From Kushneria phyllosphaerae (GTDB lineage Bacteria > Pseudomonadota > Gammaproteobacteria > Pseudomonadales > Halomonadaceae): a stretch of 64,000 bases of DNA. Shown here in pieces: positions 60,944-64,000 of this stretch (position 1 is its first letter; each line of letters opens with the position of its first letter). The translations under genes were made by a program, and so were the position numbers. The notes beneath the pieces were generated by a model that searched no databases, was not told the origin of the DNA, and was given only the letters and a program-made list of their open reading frames with translations. The DNA is taken from NCBI RefSeq assembly GCF_900312995.1, contig NZ_ONZI01000004.1:124001-188000 (forward strand), in the 5' to 3' direction.

Positions 60944-61543
60944 ATGGAAGCACTCAATCAGCATCTTTTTCTTGCCCTTAACGCTCAGCCAGAAAGCCAG
61001 CCACTGGTCATCTGGTTTGCCATTATCATGGCCAAATATGCCATTTTTTGTATTCCCCTGATCATGATCAAGGGCTGGCTTGGCAAGAGCGAAGCGCATC
61101 ACAAGATGATCCTGACCGCGCTTCTGGCCACCGCTGGAGCCCTGTTGATCAATCATCTGATTGGCTCGCTGATCTGGTATCACCCTCGTCCCTTTGTGAT
61201 GCCATTGGGGCATACGCTGATTTCACATGCGCCCACGCCCTCCTTCCCCAGCAATCACATGACCATCGTTTCAACGGTGGCCTTCAGCTTTATCCTTCGC
61301 CCGGCGCTGCGCAAAATGGGCATTGCACTGGCGGCACTGGCATTGCCCATTGCCTGGTCACGTATCTATCTGGGCGTACATTTCCCGCTGGACATGCTGG
61401 GCGCGGTCATTGTTGCCGGACTGGCATCCCTTATGATGCTCTGGCTGCAGCCGCTGTATCTTGAAAGGTTTTACGGCCTGACGCGCGGGTTGTATCGCCT
61501 TGTTTTTGCGCCGTTGATTGCTCGCGGCCTGCTGCATCGATAG
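60944..61543 (+). CDS. bcrC: Undecaprenyl-diphosphatase, PAP2 family (BcrC-like)
   Basis: A 199-aa membrane phosphatase with about five helices. PAP2 motifs: WYHPRPFVMP, PSFPSNHMTI and SRIYLGVHFPLDMLGA. Similar to YbjG/BcrC in size and order. It recycles undecaprenyl pyrophosphate at the outer face of the inner membrane. Start at ATG 60944 gives MEALNQHLFLALN, matching BcrC; its ribosome-binding site is weak. A terminator follows. Confidence 0.85.
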   Translation: MEALNQHLFLALNAQPESQPLVIWFAIIMAKYAIFCIPLIMIKGWLGKSEAHHKMILTALLATAGALLINHLIGSLIWYHPRPFVMPLGHTLISHAPTPSFPSNHMTIVSTVAFSFILRPALRKMGIALAALALPIAWSRIYLGVHFPLDMLGAVIVAGLASLMMLWLQPLYLERFYGLTRGLYRLVFAPLIARGLLHR

Positions 61544-61560
61544 CACGATCGTGTCTTTCA

Positions 61561-61588
61561 AAAGCCCGCTTCCAGGCGGGCTTTTTTC
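61561..61588 (+). terminator. Terminator after bcrC
   Basis: Hairpin AAAAGCCCGC-TTCCA-GCGGGCTTTTTT-like (AAGCCCGC with GCGGGCTT) followed by Ts, 18 bp after the stop. Confidence 0.82.
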
Positions 61589-61736
61589 ATGTCATCAATC
61601 TTCTTCCCGGGGATCGGCTACGCACAAACACGGAACTTATGTCAGACTTGCATTACAGTATTTTCAGCAACTTAAAGAAACGCTGCTGCCTTGAGCACGG
61701 TGGTTTCCTTATCTGATACAAACGTGGAGGTCCTGC

Positions 61737-62693
61737 ATGACACACACCATTATCTTTGATACTGATCCAGGCGTTGACGATGCGCAGGCCATTGCCCTGA
61801 TCATGGCGCATCCGGACATCGAAGTGCTGGGTATGACCACCACCTTCGGCAATGTCAGAGTCGAAACGGCTACCCGCAACGCTCTGCTGCTCACCGAACT
61901 GGCCGGCCAGAATATTCCGGTGGCTCAGGGTGCGGATTACCCGTTGGTCAAAACGCCTTATCCGGTACCGGCCCATATTCATGGCGCCGACGGTCTGGGC
62001 AATCAGACGCTGGATACTCCTTCGGGACAGGCCGAAAAAATCAGTGCCGCGCAGTTCATCGTGGACAAGACGCGTGAGCAACCGGGTGAAATCACGCTGA
62101 TGGCGGTAGGCCCGCTGGGCAATCTGGCCATGGCCATCGCTCTTGATCCGGACGTCGTCAATCGCGTCAAGCAGGTGGTGATCATGGGGGGCTCAGCAGC
62201 GCGCGGTGGCAACGTCACGCCGCTGGCAGAAGCCAACATCTTTTCCGACCCTCACGCCGCCAAGCGCGTGCTGACCGCTGACTGGCCGCTGGTCATGGTC
62301 GGCCTTGATGTCACCCTGGATACGGTCATCACGCCCGATCGCATGGCGCGGATCGCAGAGGGCCAGGGTGCTCTGGGCAAGGTGCTGTCTCACAGCTATG
62401 ACTTCTATGCAGACTTTTATCGCAGTGCCATTGGCCTTGATGGCTGCTGTCCACATGACAGCTGCGCCGTGGCATGGCTGGTCCATCCGGAATTTTTCGA
62501 AACCGTGACCGGACATCTGGATGTGGTGACAGAAGGTCCAGCAGAAGGCCAGACCATTTTTGCACCGGCAGAGCGCCAGTACGTCAGCGACCGATGGTCC
62601 CGGACACCGGCCGTTCAGGTATGCATGAAGGTAGACGGTGAAGCCGTCTCGAATTGGATCGAGCAGACCCTGACCTCATCATCCGGCGCATAA
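61737..62693 (+). CDS. Nucleoside hydrolase (Rih-like)
   Basis: A 318-aa inosine/uridine-preferring nucleoside hydrolase. The Ca-binding DTDPGVDDAQAI starts it; MTTTFGNVRVETATRNAL (near residue 38), IHGADGLGN (near residue 80) and PHDSCAVAWLV (near residue 240) give the active site. It splits ribonucleosides into base and ribose. It is 27 bp before otsB on the same strand; the pairing with trehalose genes has no clear rationale. Confidence 0.88.
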   Translation: MTHTIIFDTDPGVDDAQAIALIMAHPDIEVLGMTTTFGNVRVETATRNALLLTELAGQNIPVAQGADYPLVKTPYPVPAHIHGADGLGNQTLDTPSGQAEKISAAQFIVDKTREQPGEITLMAVGPLGNLAMAIALDPDVVNRVKQVVIMGGSAARGGNVTPLAEANIFSDPHAAKRVLTADWPLVMVGLDVTLDTVITPDRMARIAEGQGALGKVLSHSYDFYADFYRSAIGLDGCCPHDSCAVAWLVHPEFFETVTGHLDVVTEGPAEGQTIFAPAERQYVSDRWSRTPAVQVCMKVDGEAVSNWIEQTLTSSSGA

Positions 62694-62720
62694 CCGTCAT
62701 GCCATGACAGGGAGTCAACG

Positions 62721-63488
62721 GTGAGCACAACAAACAACAAGGACATGCCCGAGTTGCCGGCAAGCGACCGGGCATGGGCGCTTTTTCTGGACCTTGATGG
62801 CACGCTGGTCGACCTGGTGGATCATCCTGACAGTATTGTCGTCGATGATGCTCTCAGAGCACGCCTTGAAACCCTCACCGCCCTGCTGGATGGGGCGGTG
62901 GCGGTGATCAGTGGTCGAGCCATTGATGATCTGGAAAAACACCTGCATTTGCCCACGCTTGCCATGTCGGGCCAGCATGGCGCTGAATGGCGTAATAGCC
63001 AGGGTGACCGCCAGATTGCCGGCGACCATCAAAAAGCACTTGAAGCCGTGCGTCAGCAGGTCAAGGAACAGGTAGAACGTGATGATGCGCTCTATCTGGA
63101 AGATAAAGGCGCCAGCATTGCCCTGCATTATCGCCATCGGCCCGAGGCAGGCGATATGCTCAAGCACAACCTGAGCTCAATGATCGGTGAATATTCCGAT
63201 CTTCTCGAACTTCATCAGGGCAAGTTCGTATTCGAGATCAAGGGGCAGGGCTACGACAAGGGCGTGGCCCTTGAACGCTTTCTGGCCATACCGCCCTTTG
63301 CAGACCGATGCCCGGTATTTATCGGTGATGATCGAACCGATGAAGACGGCTTTCGCGTCGTCAATGCGCATCAGGGGGTCGCCATCAAGGTCGGTACGGG
63401 CGACAGCCTTGCCAACGAGCGATTAACGGATCCCGGGGCCGTACATGCCTGGCTTGATCAATGGATCATGCAACTTCAACGCCCATGA
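62721..63488 (+). CDS. otsB: Trehalose-6-phosphate phosphatase
   Basis: A 255-aa HAD phosphatase starting at GTG with AGGGAG upstream. Nucleophile Asp in [16 protein letters not shown] near residue 22, SGRAIDD near residue 67, HGAEWR near residue 85, and FIGDDRTDEDGFRVV near residue 200. It makes trehalose from trehalose-6-phosphate. It is 28 bp before otsA; the order otsB-otsA equals that of E. coli. Confidence 0.95.
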   Translation: MSTTNNKDMPELPASDRAWALFLDLDGTLVDLVDHPDSIVVDDALRARLETLTALLDGAVAVISGRAIDDLEKHLHLPTLAMSGQHGAEWRNSQGDRQIAGDHQKALEAVRQQVKEQVERDDALYLEDKGASIALHYRHRPEAGDMLKHNLSSMIGEYSDLLELHQGKFVFEIKGQGYDKGVALERFLAIPPFADRCPVFIGDDRTDEDGFRVVNAHQGVAIKVGTGDSLANERLTDPGAVHAWLDQWIMQLQRP

Positions 63489-63516
63489 ATGCATCACAGA
63501 TTTCACGGAGGAAACC

Positions 63517-64000
63517 TTGAAGCAACTGATCGTAGTGTCCAATCGTGTCCCCTCGCCCGACAAGGACAGCGGTAGTCAGGGCGGGCTGGCGGTAGGTGTC
63601 ATGAACGCCCTGAGCCGTACTCAGGGATTATGGATGGGCTGGAACGGCCAGCTGATAGACGATGCAGAGCAGCACACACCTCAAAGCTATGAAAACGAGG
63701 GTGTGCAGTTCGCCACCTTCCCGCTCACCGAGCAGGAGCACGAGCTTTTCTACGTTGGTTACTCCAACGAAGTGCTCTGGCCCCTTTTCCACTATCGCTC
63801 GGATATGGTCGAGTATTCGCGCGAAAAGGATGCCGGTTACCAGCACGTCAATGAGCGGTTTGCTCGTCAGGTAGCCGGCCAGATACCGGAAAACGGCGAT
63901 GTCTCCATTTGGGTGCACGATTACCAGCTGCTCTCCACGGGCCATTATCTGCGCCAGATGGGTATTGAATGCCCGATCGGCTTCTTTCTTCATATCCCGG
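63517..64000 (+). CDS. otsA: Trehalose-6-phosphate synthase (partial, 3' end outside window)
   Basis: The first 161 codons of OtsA. It starts at a TTG preceded by CGGAGGA. The N-terminus LIVVSNRVPSPD, the UDP-glucose loop GGLAVGVMNAL and GWNG, and the motif VWVHDYQLL (IWVHDYQLL here) are present. It joins UDP-glucose (from GalU) and glucose-6-phosphate. It is cotranscribed with otsB and is a second osmolyte route beside ectABC. Confidence 0.95.
   Translation, partial: MKQLIVVSNRVPSPDKDSGSQGGLAVGVMNALSRTQGLWMGWNGQLIDDAEQHTPQSYENEGVQFATFPLTEQEHELFYVGYSNEVLWPLFHYRSDMVEYSREKDAGYQHVNERFARQVAGQIPENGDVSIWVHDYQLLSTGHYLRQMGIECPIGFFLHIP

Overview
The window is a compact, roughly 57% GC chromosomal segment of a gammaproteobacterium, most likely a moderately halophilic member of the Halomonadaceae (Halomonas, Chromohalobacter or Kushneria type). 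The main pointers are a complete ectABC ectoine operon, an otsB-otsA trehalose pair at the right edge, a tus sulfur-relay cluster, ruvCAB-ybgC-tolQRAB-pal-cpoB in the usual gammaproteobacterial order, and the ubiG-mupP pair known from Pseudomonas-related bacteria. The genus is an inference; no rRNA is present to settle it. Almost all of the window is core chromosome. There is no prophage, insertion sequence or CRISPR array.

Layout. 1-5 kb: a truncated exonuclease/GIY-YIG nuclease, the manganese regulator MntR, and a thiamine-precursor ABC transporter (thiY-thiX-thiZ) read leftward from a clear TPP riboswitch. 5-9.5 kb: a degenerate phosphotransferase-like protein, a K+/H+ antiporter with cytoplasmic regulatory domains, two small unknown genes, tRNA-Ser(UGA) and a Bax-inhibitor-1 family membrane protein. 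9.5-18.4 kb: tusDCB and tusE with acpH, then leftward moeA-moaB-DUF1244, a cupin regulator, pdxH and DUF2069-wrbA, then rightward a YihY-type membrane protein and smrA. 18.5-23 kb: metH and nfuA. 23-25.5 kb: a KfrA-like DNA-binding protein divergent from a lone tyrosine recombinase, across an AT-rich spacer holding a near-perfect 17-bp inverted repeat. 25.5-29.2 kb: sufE, a DUF2628 protein, and a leftward cluster zur-pyrC(pyrQ-like)-hisI-yidD that looks like a zinc-limitation operon. 29.4-32.4 kb: a DUF1161 protein and ectABC. 32.6-36.6 kb: gor, a beta-carbonic anhydrase, a YheT-type hydrolase and msrA. 36.7-43.5 kb: tamA-tamB and a coiled-coil membrane protein. 43.6-47.2 kb: an iron-type superoxide dismutase, an unusual UDP-sugar dehydrogenase homologue, galU and a 668-bp gene-poor gap. 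47.2-59.6 kb: ubiG-mupP, the Tol-Pal system, ruvCAB, yebC, aspS and an FmdB-type zinc ribbon. 59.8-64 kb: a hydroxyacid dehydrogenase, a BcrC-like phosphatase, a nucleoside hydrolase, otsB and the start of otsA.

Several genes fit a stressed, osmotically challenged cell: compatible solutes (ectABC, otsBA), K+/H+ exchange, envelope integrity (Tol-Pal, TamAB), redox repair (gor, msrA, sod, wrbA) and metal control (mntR, zur). The most interesting places are the KfrA/recombinase pair with its symmetric spacer, the zur-pyrC-hisI-yidD cluster with a QxH dihydroorotase, the nucleotide-sugar dehydrogenase homologue whose catalytic Cys is Ser, and the superoxide dismutase that lacks the gateway His.
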